Source of the DNA: CAZXSK01 sp964642855
GTDB lineage: Bacteria; Planctomycetota; Phycisphaerae; SM23-33
Reading direction: 5' to 3'
NCBI GenBank assembly: GCA_964642855.1
Contig: CAZXSK010000012.1
Span: 1-64,000, forward strand
DNA length: 64,000 nt
Part shown: one piece after another, positions 1 through 8,774 of the stretch
Layout of the letters: every line of letters starts with the position of its first letter
Numbering within the stretch: the first letter of the stretch is position 1
The notes under the pieces: generated by a model
The model's database searches: none
Told to the model about the DNA's origin: nothing
The model's input: only the letters and a program-made list of their open reading frames with translations
Program-made: the position numbers and the translations under genes

Positions 1-99
1 CGCCGGGCGGATATGTCGGCAACGAATGGCTGGCGATACACTTATCGACCGAACGAGGTCCCGGAACGTCGGACTCGGACCCCGGCCGGACCTGAGTGC

Positions 100-1452
100 C
101 TACAGCTCGGGCAGCGGATACGGGTCGTTGAGATCGTCCATCCATTTCGCCAGCCGCTGCTGCAGTTGCTCGCGGCGGGTGGCGTAGCCGGCATCGAGCG
201 CAAGGTTCCGCTGCTCGTAGGGATCTTCGTTGAGGTTGAACATCAGGTACGGAAAGCCGTCGCTGACGACGTACTTCCAGCCGTCGCGGGTGACGATACC
301 CCGCCAGGTGCGGTCCATGCACCCCGGATGCATCTTGCGGATGCAGTGCTGCAGATAGGCCGAGTCGGGCTCGTCGTCGCGCGGGAGCTGGCTTTTGGGA
401 ACGTCGGGGTTGCGGTAGCCGGAGTAGTCGTAGCCGAGCATCCAGTCGGGCACGTCGATGCCGCACAGGCCCAGCGAGGTCGGAGCAATGTCCACGTGAT
501 TGATCGGCGCGTCGGTGCGCATCATGCCGCTGTGGCGCGTGTGAGGCCGGAGGCCCGACATGATGAACGGAATGCGGATCGACTCTTCCCACGGCGTGGA
601 CTTCTGCCACCGGCCTTGCGAACCGTGCATGTCGCCGTGATCGGAGAAGAACAGAACATGGGTGTTGTCGATCAGGCCGGTCTGCTTGAGGGCCTGCTTG
701 ATGCGGCCCACGTTCCAGTCGAGGTTCTCGATCAGGGCGTAGTAGCCGGCCAGGTCGTGCTTCGCCCGCTCGTGGGTATCGGCGACGTCGGGCACGTTCG
801 GGCGGAGCTTGACGTTCCCGGCGTTGTGCCGTCGCTGGAATTCCTCCGGTGCGGTGTAGTACGGACAGTGCGGCGGCTGGACGCTGAGCACCGCGAAGAA
901 AGGCCGGCCGTCTTCGGCGCGGTCGCGGATGTGGTCGATCATCATCTCGGCGAGGCGGTCGGTTTCGAAGCCGTCGAGCATCGTTACGGGCACTTCCTCG
1001 CCGTCGGCGCGGTGGCCATGGATGTACGTATACTGCGGGTTGTTGTTGTTCTCGTAGGCCAGCCAGGTGTCGAACCCGCCGCGTCGCTCGCGGGGCACCA
1101 CGCAGGTGCTGGCGGGCTGATCCTTCGGGCCGTCGAGATGCCACTTGCCGAAGTACGCGGTATCGTAGCCGGCCTGGCGGAACGGCTGGGCGACGGTCGG
1201 CAGCGAGGGGTCCAGCGGCGAGGGCGTCGTGGGGCAGGTGTTGTGCACGTACCGGCTGGTCAGCAGCGAGCCGCGGAACGGCGTGCACCACGGACAACCC
1301 GCCACGGCGCGGACGAACGTCACCCCTTCCTCGGCGAGGCAGTCGAGATTCGGCGTGCGGACGTTCGGGTCGCCCATGTGCCCCTGGGCCTGGGCGCGGT
1401 GCTGGTCGCCGAAGATCCAGATCATGTTCGGCTGGGTGGCTTGCTCGCTCAT
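100..1452 (-). CDS. Sulfatase (arylsulfatase family, Cys-type)
   Basis: 450 residues, the usual length for a type I sulfatase. Residues 56-60 read CTPFR, the C-x-P-x-R motif whose cysteine (C56) is converted to formylglycine by a maturase. The N-terminal GDQH around D16 and the later FFSDHGDMHG segment supply metal ligands. The enzyme should hydrolyse sulfate esters, probably on polysaccharides. No signal peptide or lipobox is visible: the chain starts directly with the first core strand (NMIWIFGDQH), so it appears cytoplasmic, unlike most planctomycete sulfatases. It is divergent from the GH-D gene at 1615, with 162 bp between them, which suggests co-regulated glycan use. The substrate cannot be read from sequence. 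Confidence 0.93.
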   Translation of the reverse strand: MSEQATQPNMIWIFGDQHRAQAQGHMGDPNVRTPNLDCLAEEGVTFVRAVAGCPWCTPFRGSLLTSRYVHNTCPTTPSPLDPSLPTVAQPFRQAGYDTAYFGKWHLDGPKDQPASTCVVPRERRGGFDTWLAYENNNNPQYTYIHGHRADGEEVPVTMLDGFETDRLAEMMIDHIRDRAEDGRPFFAVLSVQPPHCPYYTAPEEFQRRHNAGNVKLRPNVPDVADTHERAKHDLAGYYALIENLDWNVGRIKQALKQTGLIDNTHVLFFSDHGDMHGSQGRWQKSTPWEESIRIPFIMSGLRPHTRHSGMMRTDAPINHVDIAPTSLGLCGIDVPDWMLGYDYSGYRNPDVPKSQLPRDDEPDSAYLQHCIRKMHPGCMDRTWRGIVTRDGWKYVVSDGFPYLMFNLNEDPYEQRNLALDAGYATRREQLQQRLAKWMDDLNDPYPLPEL

Positions 1453-1614
1453 GTGTACTCCTGCGGAAGTCCAACGTGGAACCGGCCGAAAGTCGCCCTC
1501 GCGGCCCGTTGCGGATTGCGACCGGCGATTATACCCTATGGCGTCGCAGAAATCGAAGACGCCCCGGGCCGGTCGGCGGCGTCAGGCAAACGATATGCCC
1601 CACCCGGAGACGCC

Positions 1615-3585
1615 ATGCCCACGCTGACGATGGATTCCGCACGCTTCCCGCTTTCATGCAGCCTCGAGATGGTCGACGGCTCCCGCCGCGACCTGCTGCA
1701 GGAATCCGAGCAGGCGTTCGGAGCGGGAGGAAGACTTACGTGGGCCGGCCCGGAAGGCAGGATCGTGCAGACGTTCTCGCCCCATCCGGCCGGGGTGCAG
1801 ATGGATGTCCGCATGGAGCTTTCCCGCCCGCGCGACGTGGACCGCGTGATCCTGGCGGAACTGGACGTTGGCGAGGCCGGGTTCACCACGCGTTTCGCCA
1901 ATTACCGCGACGTCTGGCTGCCCGTGGGCCAGCACAGCCGCGACGGAACCCCCCTGCCCGACCTGGCCAAAGCGCCCTTCCCCGCCCACACGGTGGTCGC
2001 CCTGCACACCCCGGGCGGCGCGTGCCTGCTGGCCGGGGTACTCATGCCCGGCCGCCATGGCATCGAAGCCTCCTGGCAGGACGGCCGGCTGACGATCGCG
2101 ATGCGCCTGGAGAGCGGAATCGAGGGGCGCGAGCTCCGGGCCGATCCGCTGCTGCTGCGACTCGACCCCGACGGGCTGCTGCCCGCGCTGGAGGCCTATT
2201 CCGACGCCAACCGACTGGCCGTCCGCAGCGAGGACCAGCGCGACCGGCAGGTCGTGTGGAACACGTGGGACTACTTCGGCCGGCAGATCGACCAGCGCGG
2301 CGTGGTCGAGATGGCCCGGACGGTCGCGGGGACCGAGGTCTTCCGCGATCACGTGGACGTGATCTGTCTCGACGACGGCTGGGCCCATTACGGCGACGAG
2401 CACAAGCCCCTGCCCGACTTCGACGACCTTCCGGGCATGGCGAAGGGTATCCGCGAGGCCGGCTTCACCCCGGGCATCTGGTACGCCCCGTTCCTGGTGA
2501 ACCTCGACAGCGACTGGGCGCGCGAGCACCCCGAGACGATCCTCTGGGGACAGGACCGCGGGTTCTATGGCGGGCTCATGCCGCGGGACCACAACCGGCA
2601 GGTGCTCGACCCGACCCATCCGCGCGTGGTCGCGAAAATCCGCGACGACCTGGCCCGCCTGCGCCAGTGGGGCTTCCGGTACTTCAAGACCGATTTCATC
2701 CAGCAGGTCAACAGCCACTTCATGCGGCACGAGTTCCACGACCCGGGCATGACGCCCGTCGATGCCGTCCGCCGCGTGATGCACATCATTCGCGAGGCGA
2801 TCGGCCCGGAGAGCTTCTGGCTGGCGTGCGGGACCGAGGTCCTGCCCTGTGCGGGCCTGCCCGACGCCGCCCGCGTGAGCGACGACATCCAGCCGTACTT
2901 CAGCAACATCACCGTCGCGATGCGTCATTGCGCAGCCCACTTCTGGGCCAACGGGCGGCTTTGGCTGAATGACCCGGACTTCTTCATCTGTCGCTGTAAG
3001 GGCCATCACAAGGACGGCGCGGGGCACCTGCACGCCGAGGACGAACGGGGCGAAGACCCGCACTTCGGCCGCAAGGAGTATCAGCGCGCGACGCTGGGGA
3101 CCGGGCCGGTCTGGACAACGAAGGAAGCGAAGATCTGGGCCGACTTCCATGTCGTCTACGGCGGGGTGCTGTCGCTGGGCGATCACCCGGCCCTGCTCAA
3201 CGATCGCGGCCTGGCGCTGACGGAAACGGTCCTCCGCTGGCATGGCGGGGGAGGCAGGGGCATCCCGCTGGACCTCGCCGAACGCAACGTGCCCACCCGC
3301 TGGCTGAGGCCACACCCGGGCGGCTGGCTGCTGGGGCTGTTCAACATGAACGACGACCAGCCCGCCACAATCGCCCTGTCGGCTGCCGACGCCCGGCGCA
3401 TCGGCACGGTCGCACGTGCCCGGGACATCCACACCGGACAGACGCTCGACTGGCCGGCCGATGGCAAGGCGTCGGTGGAACTCGCCCCCCGCACCAGCCG
3501 GGTGTTGCTGCTCGAGAAGCAGCCCGCCGGGCCGCAATGCCCAGCCGACGCGCGATTGGTTCTGCCCGCCGATGCTACTCGGTAA
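1615..3585 (+). CDS. Clan GH-D (GH36/GH27-like) alpha-galactosidase-type glycosidase
   Basis: 656 residues from the ATG at 1615; the open frame extends further upstream but only antisense to the sulfatase. A beta-sandwich-like N-terminal half (about 1-200) is followed by a TIM-barrel catalytic domain. The segment LDDGW near residue 260, the nucleophile in YFKTDF (D360) and the acid/base in RVSDDIQ (D423/D424) are the hallmark residues of clan GH-D. A short C-terminal beta domain ends with the RVLLLEK strand. There is no signal peptide, so it probably acts in the cytoplasm on imported alpha-galactosides or related glycans. The head-to-head sulfatase suggests a sulfated substrate (inference). 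Confidence 0.85.
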   Translation: MPTLTMDSARFPLSCSLEMVDGSRRDLLQESEQAFGAGGRLTWAGPEGRIVQTFSPHPAGVQMDVRMELSRPRDVDRVILAELDVGEAGFTTRFANYRDVWLPVGQHSRDGTPLPDLAKAPFPAHTVVALHTPGGACLLAGVLMPGRHGIEASWQDGRLTIAMRLESGIEGRELRADPLLLRLDPDGLLPALEAYSDANRLAVRSEDQRDRQVVWNTWDYFGRQIDQRGVVEMARTVAGTEVFRDHVDVICLDDGWAHYGDEHKPLPDFDDLPGMAKGIREAGFTPGIWYAPFLVNLDSDWAREHPETILWGQDRGFYGGLMPRDHNRQVLDPTHPRVVAKIRDDLARLRQWGFRYFKTDFIQQVNSHFMRHEFHDPGMTPVDAVRRVMHIIREAIGPESFWLACGTEVLPCAGLPDAARVSDDIQPYFSNITVAMRHCAAHFWANGRLWLNDPDFFICRCKGHHKDGAGHLHAEDERGEDPHFGRKEYQRATLGTGPVWTTKEAKIWADFHVVYGGVLSLGDHPALLNDRGLALTETVLRWHGGGGRGIPLDLAERNVPTRWLRPHPGGWLLGLFNMNDDQPATIALSAADARRIGTVARARDIHTGQTLDWPADGKASVELAPRTSRVLLLEKQPAGPQCPADARLVLPADATR

Positions 3586-3796
3586 TCAAGAACGTGCGCG
3601 ACACCGGCTCGGCCGATCGCACCTGCGGCTCGGTGCCCCGCCCGAACTGGCAGGCGGTGACCTTGACCTCGATGGGCAGCTTCGCCCGGGGCGGAATGCG
3701 GGCCTTTTCGGCGAAGTTCGCGATGCCGCGCATCTTGCTCTTTACGCCGATGCGCCATCGCTTCATGACGGCATTGATGTCGGGTTCTACGCTCAC
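3575..3796 (-). CDS. Small hypothetical protein (73 aa)
   Basis: A short frame from a GTG at 3796, with GGGAGGAC about 9-10 bases upstream on the minus strand. It fills most of the otherwise empty stretch between the GH-D gene and the radical-SAM gene and overlaps the end of the GH-D gene by 11 bp, tail to tail. The product is basic at the N-terminus (MKRWRIGVKSKMRG) with a hydrophobic core and no recognised domain. I do not recognise it. The good ribosome-binding site argues for a real gene; its length and convergent overlap argue for caution. Confidence 0.42.
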   Translation of the reverse strand: MSVEPDINAVMKRWRIGVKSKMRGIANFAEKARIPPRAKLPIEVKVTACQFGRGTEPQVRSAEPVSRTFLITE

Positions 3797-3907
3797 GGAA
3801 TCGGGTCCTCCCAGCTTGGCAGCGTTCGCAGAACGGCTACTCTAGCACCGTTTTGCGGGGAGTCAACCGAGTTCCGCCCGGCTGCGGTGTGTGGTAGGAT
3901 GGCCGGC

Positions 3908-4624
3908 ATGGAGACATTGCTCCAGCTCGGAGAGATCCAGCGGTTCTGCCTTTACGACGGCCCGGGCATTCGCAGTGTGCTGTTCCTGCAGGGCTGTCCA
4001 CACAAGTGCTGGTGGTGCCAGAACCCGCCTCTGCGCGAGCGGAGCCCCGAAGCGGGAACCCGCCTGACCGTGGAGGAAGTCTGCCGACGACTTCTGCGTG
4101 ACCGGCGCTACTGGCTGGCGAGCGACGGCGGAGTGACGGTCTCCGGCGGTGAGCCCCTGCTCCAGCCGGCCGGCCTGGCGGAACTCCTGCACTCCCTCGG
4201 TGGCCGGGGCGTGCACCGGTGCGTGGAAACCGCTCTCGCCTGCCGCAGCGAAACGTTGGAGTGCCTCGCCGGGATGGTCGACCTCTGGCTGGTAGACCTC
4301 AAGCACGCCGACGCGGAGAAACTGCGATCGACGACCGGCATCGACCTGGACTGCTACCGCGAGGACCTGCTGACGCTTCTGGAATCACGGGCCGACGTTC
4401 AACTGCGGATCCCGCTGATCCGCGGGTTCAACGACTCCTCCGCCGACCTGGAGCAGATCCGGAGTTTCCTGGACCAACTGCCCGCCCTGCCGCCGGTGCA
4501 CATCCTGCCCGGCCACGATATCGCCAGGCCGACCGGGCGGTCGGCCGCGGTCGACGAGAAGGCATGCCAGCGGGCGAAGGGCACAATTTCCGCCTGCGGG
4601 GCGAGCGTGGAGGTGGGCTGGTGA
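3908..4624 (+). CDS. Glycyl-radical enzyme activating enzyme (radical SAM)
   Basis: 238 residues. Start chosen at 3908 because AGGA lies 8 bases upstream; an ATG at 3899 would add three residues. C30-x3-C34-x2-C37 binds the [4Fe-4S]-SAM cluster, and VSGGEPLLQP is the SAM-binding GGE motif. The strand WLVDLKH and the late IPLIRGFND are typical of PflA-like activases. The enzyme installs the glycyl radical on its partner. The roughly 60-residue ferredoxin-like insert (two extra clusters) found in CutD-type and glycerol-dehydratase activases is absent, so the architecture is PflA-like. Its stop overlaps the partner's GTG start by 4 bp (translational coupling). Confidence 0.9.
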   Translation: METLLQLGEIQRFCLYDGPGIRSVLFLQGCPHKCWWCQNPPLRERSPEAGTRLTVEEVCRRLLRDRRYWLASDGGVTVSGGEPLLQPAGLAELLHSLGGRGVHRCVETALACRSETLECLAGMVDLWLVDLKHADAEKLRSTTGIDLDCYREDLLTLLESRADVQLRIPLIRGFNDSSADLEQIRSFLDQLPALPPVHILPGHDIARPTGRSAAVDEKACQRAKGTISACGASVEVGW

Positions 4625-6792
4625 ACGACCTGATCCGCACCATCGAGCAGCGACTTCTCGACGCGCCGGACGGCGTGTGCCTCGAACGGGCGCGCCTGGT
4701 GACCGAGGCGTACCGGACCCATGGCTCCGAGCCGATGCCCGTCCGACGGGCGCTGGCGCTGCAGCACGTGCTGGCCAACATGACGCTGGATCTCGAAACC
4801 AACCCGGTTTTCGCGGGAAACACGTCCAGCCGGGCGGGCGCGATGATGCTGATCCCCGAGGCCGGGCCCGGCCTGGACGCCCAGGTGAAGCTCGAACACC
4901 CCGACCTCGACGGGCTGATCGAGCAGACGCTGCCCCCCGAGATCGCCGAGTTCTGGGCCGATCGGGCAGCCGGGTGCGGCACGGGAGGCATCGGCCACTG
5001 CTGCGGCGATCTCGGCCGGGTGGTCAATCGCGGCCTGGAGTGGGTCATCGATCAGATCGACCGGGCCGAGGCGGGCACGCAGCGCGCGGACATCTACCGC
5101 CGTGCGATGAAGATCTCCTGCCGGGCGGTCATCGACTGGGCGGGGCGATACTCGCAGCTTGCCAGCCGGCAGGCGGAGGCGACGGAAGACCCGACCGTGG
5201 CGGCATGCCTGCGTCGGATCGCGGACGCGTGCAGCCACGTGCCGGCCAGACCGGCGAGGGACCTGTTCGAGGGCTTGCAGTCCATCCTGCTGGTTCACCT
5301 GGCGATGCAGCTGGAAGGACAGGGAATGTCGGTATCGCTGGGACTGATCGATCGGGCGCTGGGTCGGCTTGCGGGCGAAGCCCATGCGAACCCCGAGGGC
5401 GCGGCGAACCGGGTGGCGGGTTTCCTGCTGGCCGTCTCGGGCAATACGTTCTGCGGGCGGGGGTCGAAGACCCAGGCGATTACGATCGGCGGCGCCGACT
5501 GCCAGGGACGCGACCGGTCCAACGCGATCACGCTGGCGTTCCTGCGAGCGTACGGCCTGGTCCGATCGGTATCCGACCCGCACGTGTTCGTGCGATGGCA
5601 TCGCGGACTGGCGCCCGAGGCGCTGGAAGCCGCAGCCGGACTGCTGGCAGATGGGCGCTCCATGCCGCACCTGGTCAACGACCACGTCGCCGCTGCCGGG
5701 CTGATCGACCTGGGCATCGACCCGCAGCACGCCTGGAACTACGCGATCATCGGCTGCAACGAGGTGGGCATCCCGGGCCGGTGCTTCCAGACCGCCTGGT
5801 CGGCCGGTCTGTACCACAACGACCTGCAACTGCTCCGGGAGGTCCTGCGGCGCGACGCCGGGAAGCTGCACTCCATGCGGAACGTGCTTGACGCGTGCGA
5901 GGAGGCGTACTTCGACCTGGCCGACCGGGGAATCGTCGCCCGACGCAAACGCACCGACGAACTGGCCGAACAACTGCCCATGCCCCTGAGCAGCGCGCTG
6001 TTCGAGGGCACGGTCGAGCAAGGCGACGACCTGCTGCGCGCCCTGCCCGGCCCGCCGGTTGCGGGCGCCTTCACGCGCGGAACCGCCAACGCCGCCAACG
6101 TGCTCTGCGTGCTGGACCGGCGGGTGTTTACGCCGAATGGCGAGCCGCTCGACCAGGCGTTGGCAGCCGTTGAGGACGGCGAGCGGGATTCGCTCGCGCC
6201 CCCTGCCCCCGCCTGGGGACGAGACGACGACCGCGCCGATCGCTGGCTGGTCGAGCTCTGCGAGGCGCGCACGCGAGCGTTCGCCCGGGCTGCCCGCAAG
6301 CACGGGCTGGCGGGGATCGCGGTCTGCCACGTCGTACGGTCGCTGCACCATCTCGACGGCAAGGCCATCGGGCCCACCCTCGACGGCCGCGGCGCGGGCG
6401 AACCGGTGGCTGACAGCATCGGTCCGGTGACGGGTACGAACCCCCTCGGCCCGACGGCGGCGCTCAACAGCGTGCTGAAGATCGACGCGGCGAGGCACTT
6501 CGCGGGCATCTACAATCTGAACCTCACGCTCCCGTTCGGCCTGACGACTCCCCCGGTCGTGCGGGCACTCGTGGAGGCGTTCTTCGCCGACGGCGGCCAG
6601 GAACTGCAGATCAACGTGCTGGACCCGGCCAGGCTGCGGGCTGCCCTTGCAGACCCGACGGGTCACCGGGATCTGGTGGTGCGTGTGGCGGGGCTCAACG
6701 CGCGGTTCGTCGAGCTCTCACCGGCCGAGCAGCAGGAGATTCTCCGCAGGGCGGAGCTTGCATACCCCAGCCGGTGTGGGCATGCTGTATGA
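4621..6792 (+). CDS. Glycyl radical enzyme (PFL/dehydratase superfamily), unknown substrate
   Basis: 723 residues from the GTG at 4621, preceded by a strong GGAGGTGG. The active-site loop reads IIGCNEVG, giving thiyl C379 and acid/base E381. The C-terminal radical loop RVAGLNARF contains G691, 32 residues from the end. The C-x-E arrangement fits dehydratase, lyase and decarboxylase glycyl-radical enzymes rather than pyruvate formate-lyase, which has adjacent cysteines. The middle position is Asn rather than the usual Val. The chain is shorter than most family members (about 750-850). It is oxygen-sensitive by nature, implying anaerobic or micro-oxic metabolism. No microcompartment shell genes or aldehyde dehydrogenase lie nearby, so the product's fate is unknown. 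Confidence 0.88.
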   Translation: MNDLIRTIEQRLLDAPDGVCLERARLVTEAYRTHGSEPMPVRRALALQHVLANMTLDLETNPVFAGNTSSRAGAMMLIPEAGPGLDAQVKLEHPDLDGLIEQTLPPEIAEFWADRAAGCGTGGIGHCCGDLGRVVNRGLEWVIDQIDRAEAGTQRADIYRRAMKISCRAVIDWAGRYSQLASRQAEATEDPTVAACLRRIADACSHVPARPARDLFEGLQSILLVHLAMQLEGQGMSVSLGLIDRALGRLAGEAHANPEGAANRVAGFLLAVSGNTFCGRGSKTQAITIGGADCQGRDRSNAITLAFLRAYGLVRSVSDPHVFVRWHRGLAPEALEAAAGLLADGRSMPHLVNDHVAAAGLIDLGIDPQHAWNYAIIGCNEVGIPGRCFQTAWSAGLYHNDLQLLREVLRRDAGKLHSMRNVLDACEEAYFDLADRGIVARRKRTDELAEQLPMPLSSALFEGTVEQGDDLLRALPGPPVAGAFTRGTANAANVLCVLDRRVFTPNGEPLDQALAAVEDGERDSLAPPAPAWGRDDDRADRWLVELCEARTRAFARAARKHGLAGIAVCHVVRSLHHLDGKAIGPTLDGRGAGEPVADSIGPVTGTNPLGPTAALNSVLKIDAARHFAGIYNLNLTLPFGLTTPPVVRALVEAFFADGGQELQINVLDPARLRAALADPTGHRDLVVRVAGLNARFVELSPAEQQEILRRAELAYPSRCGHAV

Positions 6793-6870
6793 TTCAGCGG
6801 CAACCTTCGGGCCCGGTGCCGGCAAGCAAGTTCGTGGGTCCACAGCGCCGCCGGGGCAGGATGACATGGC

Positions 6871-8682
6871 ATGAAGTTTCGCAGTTCGGAGGCCCCGGCT
6901 CCGCGAACATCCCGACGTGAAGGAAGCCTGCTGCAGACCCTCTCCCCTCTGAAAGAGCCCATGCTCGAGCAGAAATGGCTGCTGGGCGGGACGATGCTTG
7001 CCGGCTGGGGAAAACTGCTCACGCCCATCTGCATTCCTCTGCTGCTGCAGGTGGTCATGGATCGCATTCTCACCGCGGAGATCCCCTCCGAACAGAAGGC
7101 CCGCATGCTGACATTCTGGGCGGTGGTGGCGGTGGGGGTCATCGCGATCAACGCAGCGGGGTCGTTCTTCCGCAGCCTGCTGGCCCACCGGCTGGTGGCG
7201 AACATTCAACACGCGCTGCGGAGGAAGCTGTTCCGGCATCTGCAGCACCTGAGCATGGACTTCTTCCAGAGCCACCGGGCGGGGTACCTCGGCGCCCGGG
7301 TCAGCAGCGACATCGTCAAGGCCGGCGTGGTGGTCCAGCCGTTTTTGATGTCCCTGGCGCTGGACGGCGCGGTCATCGGCGTCATCGCGGTGCTGATGAT
7401 CGTGGCCAACTGGCTGCTTGCCGGGACGATTTTCGGCGTGCTGGCCGTGCTGGCGGTGGTGCTTCACAGGCTCACGCCGCGCCTGCGAAGACAGCGGCGA
7501 CACGTCCAGGAGACCCAGAGCGAAATCACCGGCCAGGCGACCGAGCTGTTCGCGGGCATCTCAATGGTCAAGGCCCACGCGGGGGAGCGGGATGCCGACG
7601 ACGCCTTCGGCAGCCGCTCGCAATACCTGCGTCGCCAGCAGTGGGTCACCGGCTGGCTGATGGGGGGCTTTTCGGCGCTGAGCATGAGCATCGGCCTGTT
7701 CGGTCAGTTGCTGGTGGTGTTCTTCGGTGCGTACCTGGTGGTCTTCCGCCCGGGAACGCTCACACCGGGCGAACTGGCGGCGTTCGTGATCTACCTCCAC
7801 TACATCAAGGGCTCGATCCAACGCCTGCTCGACCGGTTCGTACAGCTGCAGGACGGGCTGGCCGCTCTGGACCGCATCCGCGAGATCCTGCACATTTCGC
7901 CCGAGCCGGCCGACGCGCCCGACGCCGTCGAAGCGGACATCGAAGGCGACATCGAAATGCACAACGTCAGCTTCCGCTATCGCGACGACCGGGCGGTGCT
8001 GGAAGACTTCAGCTATCACTTCCAGGCCGGCAGGACCTACGCCCTCGTCGGCCCGTCGGGCGGCGGCAAGAGCACCCTCTGCAAGCTGGTGCTGCGCTTC
8101 TACGATCCCCAGAGCGGGACGGTGCTGGTCGACGGGCGGGACCTGCGAGAGCTCCGGCAGGAACATTACCGCCGGCAGGTGAGTATCGTCCTGCAGGACC
8201 CGATCATGTTCTCGACGTCGGTGCGGGAGAACATCGCGTTCGCGTCGGGCGGCGCCAGCCAGGAGGAAATCGAACGGGTGTCCCGCCAGGCGCGGGCCCA
8301 CGAGTTCATCTGCGAGCTTCCGGACGGCTACGATACGCCCCTCGGCGAGCGCGGCACGACGCTCTCGGGCGGCCAGCGGCAACGGGTGGCGCTTGCCCGG
8401 GCGTTGCTCCGCGACCCGAAGGTGCTCATCCTCGACGAGGCCACCAGCGCCCTGGATACCGCCACCGAGCGGAAGATCCAGGACGTCATCGACTCGCTGG
8501 CCGGCTCGCGGACCGTGCTGATCATCGCCCACCGCCTGTCGACGGTGCGGAACGTCGACGAAATCGTGGTGATCTCCGGCGGGCGGATCGCCGAAGCGGG
8601 ACCCTACGAGACGCTGATCGCACGCGACGGGCTGTTTGCCCGCCTCGTCCGAGAGCAGGAACTGGCGGGGGCCGGGGCCTAG
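6871..8682 (+). CDS. ABC exporter half-transporter (permease-ATPase fusion)
   Basis: 603 residues: an N-terminal six-helix exporter domain (about 30-330) and a C-terminal nucleotide-binding domain. Walker A is GPSGGGKST, the signature is LSGGQRQR, and Walker B is VLILDEATSALD followed by the H-loop IIAHRLST. This is the MsbA/lipid-A-exporter type of homodimerising half-transporter in the inner membrane. It lies 78 bp after the glycyl-radical enzyme. A second exporter of identical length lies at 11809. Its 3' end overlaps a truncated GFA-family remnant on the other strand by 4 bp. The substrate is unknown; a lipid or glycolipid is a reasonable guess. Confidence 0.92.
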   Translation: MKFRSSEAPAPRTSRREGSLLQTLSPLKEPMLEQKWLLGGTMLAGWGKLLTPICIPLLLQVVMDRILTAEIPSEQKARMLTFWAVVAVGVIAINAAGSFFRSLLAHRLVANIQHALRRKLFRHLQHLSMDFFQSHRAGYLGARVSSDIVKAGVVVQPFLMSLALDGAVIGVIAVLMIVANWLLAGTIFGVLAVLAVVLHRLTPRLRRQRRHVQETQSEITGQATELFAGISMVKAHAGERDADDAFGSRSQYLRRQQWVTGWLMGGFSALSMSIGLFGQLLVVFFGAYLVVFRPGTLTPGELAAFVIYLHYIKGSIQRLLDRFVQLQDGLAALDRIREILHISPEPADAPDAVEADIEGDIEMHNVSFRYRDDRAVLEDFSYHFQAGRTYALVGPSGGGKSTLCKLVLRFYDPQSGTVLVDGRDLRELRQEHYRRQVSIVLQDPIMFSTSVRENIAFASGGASQEEIERVSRQARAHEFICELPDGYDTPLGERGTTLSGGQRQRVALARALLRDPKVLILDEATSALDTATERKIQDVIDSLAGSRTVLIIAHRLSTVRNVDEIVVISGGRIAEAGPYETLIARDGLFARLVREQELAGAGA

Positions 8683-8741
8683 GCGCAGCGGTACCGCACC
8701 TGCCCGCACATGCACCCGCCTTCGATGCTGATTTCATCCAT
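8679..8741 (-). pseudogene. Remnant of a GFA-family (CENP-V/GFA domain) gene, 20 codons
   Basis: An ATG at 8741 with GGAG seven bases upstream opens a 20-codon frame containing EGGCMCGQVRYRC, then a TAG at 8679-8681. G-C-x-C-G-x-V-R-Y is the N-terminal zinc-binding signature of GFA (glutathione-dependent formaldehyde-activating-like) proteins, normally about 110-150 residues. The rest of the domain is missing: downstream on the minus strand is the 3' end of the ABC exporter. I read this as a gene truncated by a recombination or deletion, sitting just behind the GH130 gene on the same strand. A functional 20-residue peptide is less likely. Confidence 0.6.
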
Positions 8742-8774
8742 CGTGTGTCTCCGATGCCGCGCCGGCTGAGCGAG

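Noticed and set aside
13..1614. A long plus-strand frame continuing upstream of the GH-D gene
   Set aside because: It lies antisense to the clearly real sulfatase and has no domain; GC-rich composition keeps antisense frames open.
4399..6666. A 755-codon minus-strand frame opposite the glycyl-radical enzyme
   Set aside because: Composition shadow; the plus strand carries the active-site and radical motifs.
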